From contig JAJSPD010000068.1 of NCBI GenBank assembly GCA_021307315.1, forward strand, positions 124,001-188,000: a stretch of 64,000 nt of DNA. Reading direction: 5' to 3'. This document shows positions 43,814 through 55,643 of the stretch, piece by piece. The DNA is from Bisporella sp. PMI_857 (Eukaryota > Ascomycota > Leotiomycetes > Helotiales > Helotiaceae). Below the pieces are notes generated by a model, which had not been told where the DNA came from, did not search any database, and saw only the letters and a program-made list of their open reading frames with translations. The position numbers were made by a program, and so were the translations under genes. Numbering within the stretch: position 1 is the stretch's first letter; each line of letters begins with the position of its first letter.

Positions 43814-45294
43814 ATGAACTTAGTGACGGCTCTAAGCGCAACTAGTTTCATCGTTGGTATCGTAGGAAGCCTCCAAGTAGCAGCCACCATCCAAACCTAC
43901 CCCGAAGCAACCCTCGAAGCGGATGATCATATCCGCGACATCGCGAACGATATCAACGCTACGCGGCCTCAGCGCTCTAACGACTCTAAGTCGTAATTTT
44001 TTGCAATGATAAATTACCGCAATGAACAATTTTTAGTATCGAAGGTCTAAAAGTCATCAATATGATTGCTTCTCAATGCGATGTGGTTTTGTTGAGTAAA
44101 GCTGGAAACCTGGGGCCTGGTTATCGAATTCGGAAAAAGCGAAGGATTTGAGGTTGTCAACTTTAGACATTTGAAAGAGCCGTGGTTAAAGCCAAAAATT
44201 GTGGGATGTAGGCAGGAGTTGGGAGGTTATTGAAGCTGTTGTTCAGGTTGCAGATCTCGAATCTTGCCGGTAAACAGACGACGTAAGTCCATCTCTCAAT
44301 TTTCTCTCGAATTTCCGACCCACGGATGTACGCATATCTTAATTTTCAATTTTCAACGTTTTATTGTCCCCGAAAGTGTTGTTCGAGAAAGAGTCTTACT
44401 TTCGTTAATCGGCCCCAATTACCGTAGATATCAATTGCCATCGTATCTGAGATGAATGCTGATCCGTGGTCAGAACGCTCGGCAATATTTCAAGACAGTT
44501 GGCGCATGAAAAGCAGCTGGCGTATGAAAAACTACTGCCACTTGGGCAAGAGGAGCCAAGAAAGAAATTTGCGGTCAAGCGCTAGGTCCTGAACAATAAA
44601 CATATACACAAATGTCTCGATGCCATCTCTTGATTGAACGCTAAATCGATACAGACTTCCATATAAATTCATAAGGCAGCACTCTCCCTGCAATTTTCAA
44701 TTTACTAAATATACCAGGATATGGATGCGGGCTTTATCCTCATCAAACACTAGGTCCCCGAATACGAACAAGACCTTCTGTGGAATCGCACTCGTGAGAT
44801 TCGTGAGTGTCGAAGAGAAGGCAGCCCTCTCCTCATGAGGGAGGAGCATCGAAACCATTCAAAGCATTAAAACTATGACGAAAAGGTTCAGTTGGTGACT
44901 GAAAAGGAAGAGAAACATTCCTTGCCGACCACCATTTTGCAGTTGGTTGCAGGATCAAGTCAAAACACTACCAGACACTCGAGCACGAACATCGATCAAG
45001 GCGGGGATCAGAAACTTTTTTCTAAGCCTAGCCCCTAGCCCTCTGCTAATATTAATTGCTGGGCGGTCTAGACATGCAAAAGGCATTCCTGAAGCTGATA
45101 AGAAGCGTGACAAGGTTATCGATAATGGAAAAGTGGATGATTTTCTCGTGAAATACACAACAACATTCAAGGAAGGCGAACAGCCAAACCGGAAAGCCGA
45201 GACGGAAAGGCAGAAGAAGCAGCAGGAAAAGAAAGATGAAAGCATGGAATTCAGCAGCAGCGACGAGGACAGACTAGGAGAACAACTTCTATGA
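43814..45294 (+). pseudogene. Broken gene of the 'fungal N-terminal domain' (STAND-associated type) family
   Basis: The start at 43814 reads ALSATSFIVGIVGSLQVAAT, the membrane-like amphipathic helix that opens many fungal N-terminal effector-type domains. After a 43996 stop and a shift come IEGLKVINMIASQCDVV and KAGNLGPG (44036-44120), then EPWLKPKIVGCRQELGG (44180-44225), another shift, and a C-terminal charged tail at 44947-45294 (KKRDKVIDNGKVDDFLVKYT, then EFSSSDED). The order matches the family, where helices about 1-200 are followed by a coiled, charged tail. Multiple stops make it non-functional as read, though one or two may be introns. Related intact-looking start at 63032. Confidence 0.45.
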
Positions 45295-48069
45295 AGTACG
45301 AAGCTTGATGACTATTTCTCTCATGATGAGCGTAATGTAGGCTACAGCTCGGTGATCGTAAGAAGGACGAGTAAAATCCTGATATGTGGAGGGCTTGAGA
45401 AAATTGTGGCCATCCGTTATGGAGAGAATTCGATTTTGTCGTAGGAGAAGCAGTGTAACTAGCGGGTCCGTTTAGAAGTTTGGTCGAGGACTAGACGAGC
45501 CTTTAAGGCCATGACCAAAATTTCGATCAATTGGAATGATGGGTCCCGAAATCGTGCATATTTAAGCGTATTACTTTGATCAAGCGCTCACTACACTTAG
45601 CAACCTACCCATTTGATGAGACTTGAGCTTCTTGTTAACTATTATGTCATGAATTAGGTCGTGCTGGGAGAAAGCGAGGTTCAGAGCCATAACGCTGAAA
45701 ACGAGATAATATAGTACGAATGTGATCGAGAGACTGATTTCGTACGTATTGGAAGAGCACTGCAAGTGACTTACTTGAAGGAGATCCATCGCTTAACCAT
45801 ATTTGGCTAGATCGAGCCGGTGGCCTTTAGTTAATAACGAGGTAAAGGTACCAGTAGCTTACATACGAAGGGGAAGTCGGTTTTGCACGCGACCGTAATA
45901 CAGCTGAGCCGAAATGTTGGAGAACGGAATGCGGCGATGGTTTTATATGAGGTTTTATTTCTAGCGCAAAATCATTAGACTTGTATTTATAAACTTGAGC
46001 GTGTGGCGTAGAATGAGCAATTAACTTGGTACCTCCGCCGGGGTACAAGCGATGGGCGGTGCACAGCCACAAGTGCCTGGAAATGGACCCGCTAAAAACA
46101 ATTAGCTAAAAACTCGTGACTCCCAATTCAACTTCTACTGTATAAACACGCTCTTTACAGTCTATTGCGTAGCTTTGTTCAATTCTTTTTCAAAAACTCA
46201 TACTAATACTAGCGTAGTATTAAAAACTCAATACCATACATACTAAGGCGCCGTATGCCAAGACACCACAATTCTATCGAGAACACTGAACTATATGCGA
46301 CTAGATCGAACCACAAAATGAAACAACGTATCCCAAGCAGAGATGTGAGATCCATGTTATGCCCTTCGGCGCACATTTCCTTCCAATACAGCGCCGGAAT
46401 CAGATCCACTCTGGCGCAATCACCACCCGGCAACCCAAGGTATTAACCGAGTATAATGAGGCTGACGCAAGGCAGTAAAAAGCCAACGGTAAGAACATAT
46501 ACTCTTCGCCAATAGCGTTCGCTCCACCAAAGGCTGTCGGTCCCTATCCAGCAACACAGGAGCTGGGCTGGTGCAGGACAAAGACCAGAAATACCATTAT
46601 CAAAGCGGCCCCAACAGAGGTAGCTTCCTTGGACCGTGGCTCCTCTTCTATCTTTGCATCGTATAGGACGCTTAAATGACTTGCAAAGGGGATGAGGTCA
46701 ATAACTGCCCAGTTAAGCCCAAGGAGATAGATCTCACATTGAGGTCCAACTTGATCTCGATATCAGCCAGGAGATAAAGGAGATGCAGCCAAGAGGCTAT
46801 AATAACGAGAAACCATGCACCCATGCTCTAGGCCCACAGAGTCCGCTAACTTCGGAGAACCCGAAGTTGAGGGGGTTTCTACTCAAAGAAAGCTCTATTA
46901 TTGGCGAGCCTGCAGAGCTGGGGTAGTCGTCGTAGAGGCTCATAGTTTGATGAATAGGCTCCGATGACAGTTGCACGTCTAGTGTAGGAAAGGTAGTTTG
47001 AGACTTTGAGAGGCTTATTTGTTCTCAGGAGCAGCTAGAATGCTTAAGAAGTAAAGCAAAATAATGATTCTATGGTGCTTGGCGTATCAGGTCTAAAATG
47101 TCTTCTAGCATATTCTACGCTAGTAGGAGGGCCACACCAATGATTTTAAGGTGCTCGCATGCTACTCTTACGACTCTATTCTCCACTGCAACTTCAGAGT
47201 ATTAGCATGGCGACAGGCATACCCAATGCCAGTGCCTAAGAAAAAACACCCACAGCTCACACTCGACCAAAGGTTATGAGTACGAACCCTTTTCTTTGAC
47301 ACTAATTGAAAAGTTTGTTACAACGCGGCCAAATCTGCCTTCAAACCAGCTATTTTTACGACCATGTTATAGACCCACCCCTCAAAACAAAAGGCCTGGC
47401 CAGAAAGTCATGAGACTATGAAGAGCCCCCGCCTCCAGCTTCAAGCGAGGCACTCGTTTTTCAAATCAACCAAAATTCCAGCAGCTTCAATTTCAGCTCT
47501 GGCCAATGCCAAAAAATAAAAATGCTTATATTCAGGTGCCAAGGCTTTGTTAACTCCCCACAACTGATAGTTCCGGACAAAAATTGCCCCGCACAAACAT
47601 AAGCTTAAATCATCAGCGCGGCTGGATCGACCCCAAACAGCATATTCGATTACCCAAAAACAAGGTTATATGGAGAATGCTTGTCAAAAGGGGGACAACA
47701 GCCCTATGAAATGGGGTGGGGCTAAATATATTCTCTGTGGCTTAACAGCCAATTGGCTGGATTTGAGGATTGGGCCGTGAAGAGCCTGGGCTGAAACAAG
47801 CCTTCCCGATATGTGTTGCTCTGTGTAACGTGACTTACTTTTAATCAGATGGGAAAGGGAAGTCTAATACCCCTTATGTAAATTTGGGGCCCTTGTCTTT
47901 GATGAGGGCTTTTATATGGCTTTTCTTTTGAATATTTCATCCCCCTTTACCTATCTTTCTTCTTTTCTCCCGCTTTGGTTACGATTTCTCCTTCCACTCC
48001 TTTACTTCAAGCTCAGCCTTCTCAATCACTCGCTCATTCTTTTACTTCAAAAACACACCGATCTTCACA
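45295..48069. other. Gene-free stretch with a dispersed repeat core at 46198-46226
   Basis: About 2.8 kb in which I find no gene. 46198-46226 repeats the core of 14651-14679. The minus frames at 46640-46870 contain a hydrophobic piece (GAWFLVIIASWLHLLYLLAD) that may be a shred of a membrane-protein gene. The last 200 bases hold the GH17 promoter, with TTTTATAT at 47908. Confidence 0.4.
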
Positions 48070-49318
48070 ATGCGTATCCAAGCCTCCCTCCTCACTTCCC
48101 TCCTCATCCCCACTGCCCTCGCCCAAAAGATTTATCAAGGTTTCAACTCAGGCTCCACCCTCACCGACCGCACCGCCAAAACGGAATCAGACTTCACGTC
48201 CGAATTCCGAACCGCCCAACGCCTCTACTCCTCCCCCGGCACGTTCAACTCCGCACGTCTCTACACCAACATCCAAGCCTCCACCTCCAACACACCCATC
48301 TCCGCCTTTCCAGCCGCAATCGCTACGAACACCTCTCTCCTCCTCGGTATCTGGTGTTCCGGCACAGACGACATCTCAAACGAGATAGAAGCTTTACGTA
48401 CAGCTGTTGGGCAGCATGGCGATAGTTTAAGGAGCCTCGTAGTGGGCATCAGTGTGGGAAGTGAGGACTTGTACCGTGTTAGCGAGAGCGGGGTTAGGAA
48501 TAAAGCTGGCTTGGGGAAGGGAGCCGATGATATTGTTGAATTCATTAGGCAGGTGAGGGAGAGCCTTGGGGGAATGGGATTGGGTGATGTGCCTGTTGGA
48601 CACGTAGATACATGGTCTGCGTGGAGCAACTCATCGAACTCTGCTGGTGCGTTTGTTCTTTGAACCTCGATTACCCACGAGGAGAAAGAAGGAATTTATT
48701 GGCTAACGTTCCTTAGTGATTGACGCGTGCGATTTCATCGGCACAGATCTCTACCCGTATTATGAAGATGATAAGGACAACGAGATCGCAAACGCTAAAA
48801 GCATCTTCACGCAAACGCTCAACCAGACCCTCACAGCGGCGGGAGACAAACCAGTCTGGATCACCGAAACTGGCTGGCCCGTCAGCGGACCTAATTTCGG
48901 CAAAGCCGTAGCCAGCAAAGAAAATGCCCAGAGATACTGGAGTGAAGTTGGCTGTGGCCTCTTGTAAGTCCTATCTCATCTCCATCGCCTTCCTTGCGTC
49001 CATACTACACCGTTGTTTAATACCTATGCCTCTTCTGACTCATTGAGCAGTGGGAAGACGAATACATGGTGGTACAACCTGAGAGATTCGAATCCGGATA
49101 ACGAGGCTAAATTCGCTATCACGGAGGATTTGTCGACTACGTCCACAGCTTTCAATCTCTCATGCCCTGCTGGTTCAGGGGCTCCGGCGAGTGTGAACCT
49201 AGATCAGTCAAAAGATGAAGAGAAGAAGGGCGATTCTGCTTCTATGAGTGGATTGATGACTTCTGCAGTGTTATTTGGTGCCGTGGGTTTTTCTATGGCA
49301 TTAGGAGCGTTCTTTTAA
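48070..49318 (+). CDS. GH17 beta-1,3-glucanase, GPI-anchored type, 3 exons
   Basis: Exons 48070-48646, 48717-48963 and 49051-49318 join in frame to 363 aa (GTGCGT/GTAAGT donors; acceptors CTTAG and GAGCAG). Residues 1-18 are a signal peptide (LLTSLLIPTALA), cut before QKIYQGFNSG. The GH17 barrel follows. VVGISVGSEDLYR carries the acid/base Glu132, DFIGTDLYPYYED is the conserved loop, and WITETGWPVSGP carries nucleophile Glu243. NTWWYNLRDS is a late conserved block. The C-terminus has a small Ser/Asp spacer and a hydrophobic end (SAVLFGAVGFSMALGAFF), so a GPI anchor is likely, as in the EglC/Bgl2/Scw families. Role: remodelling of cell-wall beta-1,3-glucan at the cell surface. Complete and intact as read. 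Confidence 0.92.
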
Positions 49319-51945
49319 TACATGGGAGATGAAGGTTGAAGCATACGGCTAAGCGAGGAGGAAGCTAGAAGTAGAATCCATCTACTTGCACTGTACAACA
49401 GCAACAACAAGGGTTTCCTATTTTCAGCCAACTCGTTCAAAAACGAATCTGGAATTAGGGCATCAATCAACACTTCGCTTTGCAATATCTTAGCACAAAC
49501 TCCAAAATATCCCATACTTTCAAACGTTTCTCATCCCTCCTCTCCGCTAATATGGCCTTCAAGGCCTTCAACTTGCCTCCCTAATCCCCCTTGCACTTGT
49601 CGGATACTTACCTTGCTCTGCGTTGAAAAGCCAATGATTATAGAGTAGAGGTAAAGCGCGGGCCGAACCCTACTGCACGTGACCGTTACGCAATTCCGCG
49701 AGGCTCAAGCTCAAGGCTCAAGGCTCGGGCTGTGTATGGAATTGCGATGCCAATGCCTGGCGTACTCTATCAAATGCCCATCTTTCGGCTATCTCTGCCC
49801 TCCTTCGAAAGACCGATTCATAATCCTCAGGCACCCAGGCAACAGACCCGCCGAATCAGATATCCACCAGAGCAACAAAATAAGAAGATTTTACCATGGG
49901 CCAGTCCCTCCAGGAGATGGTTCATCTATATTCTATAGTCATGCATCACAGATGTCGGGGCACAGGGAAGAATGGGGCATGTTTAAAAAGGGAGTTGGTA
50001 CCAGGCTTTCCTCACATACACAATGGCAAAGAGCTGCAAACAAGGTAGGATATGCTTCAGTTACGAGATCCATAGTAAAGGAAAAGATTTTAACTAGGGT
50101 AAATGAAACCACAATGTAGTAAGACTAATATATTCTTCCACTCTTTGTATTAGAATACCAATTTTGGCGTCTGGGCTAAGAATAGAGTGAGCGCACAAGT
50201 CAGTTACCTTCGAAATTGGCTTCAAAATTCTAACGTAGTTAAGAGAGAGAAGGTGATCTAAAGAGAGACCGCGCAGTTAGTTCGGCCTTTTTTTCTCCGT
50301 TCGTTACTTAAAAAAAAAAGGTCCTTAGCAGTTTCGATGAGTTACTAATAAAGACATAGATACGATATGATGTACTTTTTCCCCCTCACCAACCCCGAAT
50401 TATCAACTGGTCCTTTTTAGGGACCAAATATACCTGGCGAGCTACATGCTGCTACACCCAGACTACTTAAAAAGTAATAGGCTCCACATGTATCACAATT
50501 CAGTACTTTGAAAGCGGAATATTACTGATCGGGACAAAGGGGGCAGGAAGGCCAAAAGTGTCTGAAAAGAAAATTATACTAGTACCATTATGTACTCCCA
50601 CTATAAAAAGAAGACCTGAGACTCTCAAGCCTCCTCGGCGTTTCCTTCTCCCCGTTCTCATTTTCTTGTGCGCAGGAAGAAATAGATTATGGAACTCAGG
50701 ATGACTCTAGGAAGTATAAAACATTCCAAGATAGGCTGGAGAAAGTCAGGAAATGGCTATTGTGTCTTTCACTACCGGGTGTTTTACCAGAGCGGGAATG
50801 GGAAAAGCTATTTATGTACTTGGCAGCAGTCTTTTCGACATTGGGAAAGCATTTAGAGGAAGGATAATCTCGATTTATGCAGAAGTAAATAGCTGCATTT
50901 AGAAAAATCGCTGATGAAATTATAACGACTTCGGGTGACGATACACGAGGTTGGGGTTAGGAGGATTGAAAAATGTGGTAAATCTTCACTAAGGAAGTCG
51001 GTCTATGGCTTCTTAAATAATTGAAAGATGCATATGTGATTTCAAATAAAATATTATGGTGCATGACTTTTGAAATTACAACTATATGTTATCGGCCATT
51101 AAACGAGTGGCTAAACTCGCAATTATAGTCAATACCTCTTTGTAAAAACCTGATCATTGGCAAAACTTCAAATTTGGTTTTCAAAAGACAATAATGGCTT
51201 AGCTCCCTCACTGCCACGTCTGTACTACTACCCCCCTGCGCAAAGGAAGTTGTAGGGCTGAGGGCTGATGAGCAACAAGGGTTATCTGCCAATAGGATAA
51301 AAATGCATGACTTGCATAATAAGCACAATAAAAAATTCCAGATTCCCATTCCCCACACTACTAAAACAAAGGCTCCACCTGCTATTTACGCAACGTGGCT
51401 GAATTTGACAAGAAATCCTGAAGCCTGAAGGTGTATGGTTCGGCTGAAGGTTATCGGGGTCTCCTTCTCCCTGCCTTGCCCCCAAATTTGATTTCTCATA
51501 TAATTCTGACATGGCTTTTTCGCTCCTCTGGTCTTTTCGTTCCTTTTAGTCTTGGCTCCTTAGAAGTTTCCGTATCCTGCAAGTAATAGTGCCACCTACC
51601 CAGCCAGAGAAGGAATGCGAAGCTCATCCTCCAATTTGTATCATGATAAGAGATTGGCTAAGATAATGGCGTACGAGACAGCATGGGATCATTCCTGGTG
51701 AGAATTGAAGAACGAGACATGTTTCTATTCTTTCCAGCTTTCAGGATATCAGAATCGGTTCGTATATAAGTCTATCAGGTTTTCTTCACAGTTGATCGTT
51801 ATCTCTCTTATCATTCATAATTAAATCTATAGTCTTATAACAATTCAAGCAACTTGTTTCTTTTTTGTTATTTTTATATCGTTTAATTCCTGGCAACCTA
51901 CTGTCTTCACTTGGACTGGAGGCGCCTATTGAACTTTGAACGAGC
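49319..51945. other. Long intergenic stretch, no supported gene
   Basis: A frame at 49679-50119 (+) is open for 146 codons but shows no domain and has unusual composition. 50100-51080 is AT-rich, with a short A-run near 50310. I see no repeats with clear ends. The final 300 bases are the promoter of the secreted-protein gene. Confidence 0.4.
51764..51770 (+). promoter_or_regulatory. TATA-like box before the secreted-protein gene
   Basis: TATATAA lies about 180 bp upstream of the ATG at 51946, leaving a plausible 5' leader rich in T/C. No other nearby match is as good. Confidence 0.4.
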
Positions 51946-53547
51946 ATGCATTTCACCAAGGCAGTTCTAGCCACCTTGGCTCTCAACCTTTTCGCCAACG
52001 CCCTACCAATTCTAGAAGATATTGGCTCGCTGTCTAACTACGAATCACGCGTAAACATCACGGACGAGGATCATAAGAGAGAATTACAGCGACGAACCAA
52101 AGTTACAGGCCTCAACCCAAAAGCGTCAGAAAAGAAGAGCGTAAATCTCGATGGCAAGCATGCAACTGACGTTTATCGTTCTGGAACAGACCTTACTAAA
52201 TACAAGACCAACCGAGTGGCAGATATCATGGAGAGTTGGCAAGAAGGCACTAAGAAGATGCGAGGGCCTTACGTTGCTGTGCCAGGTCAAAAAAAGCTAG
52301 TCAACTTTTTAATGGGTCCAGGCGCCAACCTTAAGATGGATGGTGAGTGATATGAGCCAACATCATGCTGGCTATTTTCTAACTGTGTGGCAGCCGACCA
52401 CATCTTCGAAGCGCAAACTATTAGTGACTTCCTGCTGTATCTTCAAAAGGAAGCAAAAAGAAAATGGACTAAAGCCGACCTTATTAACATATTTTTGGCA
52501 AATCACAAGACGGCCTATACGGACAAGAATGACAATACTGCGAAAACGCAAAGGGCGAAGGCTCCAGATTACACCCAAGATACGTATTATGGATCATTGT
52601 TGCAGCATATGATGGCAGAGCTGGGGAGTTTGAGAAATCCGGATCGGATGGCATTGCTTTCTGGGGATGCAAAGACCAATACTCGCAAAGGATTTGTTTG
52701 GAGTAAGAACAACGCTAAGGGGGATGTGGAAGTAGCCTACGATCTGGCCCGGATCAACGATTATATGATTGAAGTGAAAGATGGATTTTGCACCACCTTG
52801 AATGGTATTTACAAAGTTCTCCAGGATTTCCACAAGGCTAGGATGGGTGACCCCATGGATGGTTTGTGCGGTCTATTTGATGATACAACAATAGAGACAA
52901 GAACCACAGACTCAGAGCCAGAGCCCGCATCCTCAGACTCAGACTCAGACTCGGACTATAATCCTAACGCAGGTTCGGCGTACAACGATAAGGACCGCCC
53001 GAAACTAACGCCTAAGTATGCAAAGCAGCAAGACTACAGTTTCCACGATGATTTCGTTACGTTCATGAAGAAGCACATCAAAGAGGTCGGCGACAAAATG
53101 CAGACTAACATCGACAGCCTGGTGGGCAGTGTTACTATTCCAACCGGAGGAGATTCATTGACGGGTTTTAAAGTTACCTTTCCAGCAGAGCTTTTAAAGT
53201 GCTCCTCATTGAGAAACAGAGTCAACACAAGACAGGTGAAAGCGCCGAACAATGGGGGGAAGTCTTCGAGCCCGAGCAGGGCGTGTTCGAGGTCCTCAGC
53301 TCGTACTTCAGCTAAGTCAGGAGCAACGTCTACCAGAGCTCCAAAAGCTGCTGAGACCCCGACGAAAACTACTTTGGTTGCAAAAACAAAGCCAACTTCT
53401 TCAAAGAAAGATGACAAGCCATCTCCAGATCTCAAGCCCGTCGACCCCAAGCCCTCTCCAGGTCCTAAGCCTGTTGATCCCAAGCCTGTTGATCCTAAAC
53501 CCGCTGATCCTAAACCAAAGCCATGTAAAAAAGGCAAGAAGTGTTAG
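51946..53547 (+). CDS. Secreted protein with acidic linker and Pro-Lys-Asp repeat tail, 2 exons
   Basis: Exons 51946-52342 and 52394-53547 join in frame (51-nt intron, GTGAGT donor) to 516 aa. Residues 1-19 are a signal peptide (KAVLATLALNLFANA). Residues about 20-280 are a folded, mainly helical region with no family I recognise (HIFEAQTISDFLLYLQKEAK, then YYGSLLQHMMAELGSLRNPD). An acidic Asp-Ser run (SSDSDSDSDYN) follows at about 300. A second helical block (DFVTFMKKHIKEVGDKMQTN) is followed by a Ser/Thr/Lys-rich stretch, and the C-terminus is a tandem of PKPVDPKP-type units ending PCKKGKKC. The extracellular location and Pro-repeat tail suggest a wall-associated protein. Function unknown; I do not call it an effector or toxin. 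Confidence 0.75.
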
Positions 53548-53865
53548 ATGTTATAGTGAAGGCTAGAGTGTGTTTGCATGATAAAAAGTCTTGGGTGAAA
53601 AAAAAGGAGTTAAAGTTACGATAGGATTTAGGAGTTTGGCGCCATCTTTGGTTTGGTGCACCTTTCCGTACAGGAAAATGGGTAGCATTTGGATTAAAAA
53701 TTAGGGTTCAGCAAGGGTGTTTGGCGTTTGTTTTTTGTTCAGCAATTGAAAACTTCAGAGTCAAAAACTCCAAACAGCTTTCCAGGCTAACAAGGAAATA
53801 TGCCTGTGCGTGCCAATGCTTATATTCCGCATATTTTTCAGAATGTGAATCCTAACAAGCTTAAA

Positions 53866-54672
53866 CTACTCTTCGTCAGAGGGCCAATGGCTTAACATAT
53901 ACCCGTTATTCTCTGCATATATCTGAAGCTGCTCCTCCGTAGTATTGCTCCAAATGTCCACATTAGTCATAACAACGACCCCAAACCTCTCACTACTTCT
54001 CAAAAATGTCCTCAACCGCGTGCAGCACGGATTGTCCCTCCGAATCTTTACAGATTCCCATGTTTTCCCCAGCGTTTTCACGCTCTTGGGCCTCACCTCT
54101 CGACCACCCCCAGCGTCAATTCTTCCCCCAAAATGATTCCATATTTCCCTCGATAGCGGCTGTACAGGCAGCATTCTCTTCCAACTCGCTCCCTCGCGCA
54201 AGAACCGCTCATCCCCACCTACCTTCTCCCAGTCAAACTCCAAGTACGTCTTAACCTCATCATCGGCATACAAGTCCATCTCGTTCGACGACAAGTCATC
54301 ACCATCCTCAATCATCTCCTGCGTAGGTGGCCTCGGACCGAAATCATAGTCGCAGCCTTTCTTAACCTTTGCGCTTTCTTCGAACGCCAGATGCCTTAGA
54401 AAAGGGTTGATCTCAAATTCGGAAACTAGCCTTACGGTGCCGTCTTCTTCAAGCCGGGTGAAGAATAGCCGTTGTTGTATGGACTTGTTAGTATCAATGA
54501 TATCTTTAAATGTGCTGTTAATGCGGGGTAAATGGCAGAGCAGGTCGTGGACATCGCAACCCTCTAGGATTTGCGTGAGGAGCTCGGTGGTGGAGAAGAC
54601 GTGGGTTGAAGGGCTAATTGATTCGGAGCCACTGAGACCTTTCATTTCCATAATTTTGATCAGGGTTGACAT
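53866..54672 (-). CDS. F-box-like protein
   Basis: Intronless frame of 268 aa. The motif VFSTTELLTQILEGCDVHDL then LCHLPRINSTFKDIIDTNKS near residues 25-70 is the fungal F-box fold (hydrophobic x-x-L-L-x-x-I-L, then L-x-x-L-x-x-V-x-x-x-F). The middle is acidic. The C-terminal RFGVVVMTNVDIWSNTTEEQ has no assigned fold. F-box proteins act as adaptors of SCF ubiquitin ligases; the target is unknown. The frame is open upstream to 54843, but I chose the ATG at 54672 because the extension is basic, Ser/Thr-rich and not conserved-looking. Confidence 0.8.
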   Translation of the reverse strand: MSTLIKIMEMKGLSGSESISPSTHVFSTTELLTQILEGCDVHDLLCHLPRINSTFKDIIDTNKSIQQRLFFTRLEEDGTVRLVSEFEINPFLRHLAFEESAKVKKGCDYDFGPRPPTQEMIEDGDDLSSNEMDLYADDEVKTYLEFDWEKVGGDERFLREGASWKRMLPVQPLSREIWNHFGGRIDAGGGREVRPKSVKTLGKTWESVKIRRDNPCCTRLRTFLRSSERFGVVVMTNVDIWSNTTEEQLQIYAENNGYMLSHWPSDEE

Positions 54673-55643
54673 GGAAAGATTGCTGGTATTAGGGTGTTGG
54701 GAATGGCGAGGTGTTTTTGCTCTGCTCGTTGAACAAACGACTTGTCTTACACTGCGGGTCTTGAGTTCTTGTCTTGGTGTTGTTCTTGGAAGTAGATGCT
54801 GTTTGGGAAAGATAAATAAACAGAGAAGGCCCTTCTGTATCACTCAGATACCTGTACGAGTACCCTTTTCTAGGTAGTAGTAACTGGTTGATTGGCTGTC
54901 TTTTTATATCCCTGGTCAGCATCCTTCAAGCGATGAGGGCTGTGCTGCTGTACCACCTCTAAGCTTATCCTAACTTGAAATATCCGCGTCGAGAATTCAT
55001 GTGGGGGATTCCCTGTTGATAATTGAATCAAATCTATAGCACCAGATTGTCGATCTTCAGTGTTGCTCCTAGAACTCGAAAAAAAAAAACCTCCGGCATA
55101 CTGTTGAGCTAGCGCCTAAGGCACCGACAATCACCTGATCATCACTACTCCTGGTTAGGATTTGTGGCACGTGACATGGACCTACTTCCTATTAACATCC
55201 TCTTGAACTCTATTATATTGGGCCAAACTTAAATTTCAACGCATAACTCTCGTTTTCCTACAAAATACAAAACAAAATTATTTCACCTTTTATAATTTAG
55301 TCTTCCAAGAAATTGCGTCTTTCGGTTAGGAGCCGCAGCATTCAATATAGAGTCGAGTATAATAGTGGACATATATCACCATCTTTTGCGTTGTCTAATC
55401 ACGCTCCTCTCATATACTTAAACTACATTCCTTAGATTCTATTCCTTTCCTTCTAGAAACGACAGATGTTTCATGTATCAAGCTTTACATGATTCAGTGC
55501 TCTTCAAATTCCAGCGTCTCACAAGTGTATATGAGATTATGCTTATATCCACCTCAGTCAGCCCTGTCTACGGCCTTACCGTTCATCATTGGTAAGTTGT
55601 TGGTATGCTCTCAGTATAGTTAGATCAATTTCAAATGAGGCAC
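54673..55643. other. Spacer between two leftward genes
   Basis: The first 250 bases are the F-box promoter. An A-run lies at 55080. No further features seen. Confidence 0.4.

Noticed and set aside
47916..48425. Two Pro/Ser/His-rich plus-strand frames overlapping the GH17 start
   Set aside because: They are out-of-frame shadows of the GH17 exon 1, which has a signal peptide and catalytic residues.
53034..53537. Minus-strand frame with a tandem LGSTG repeat
   Set aside because: It is the reverse-strand reading of the PKPVDPKP repeats of the secreted protein.
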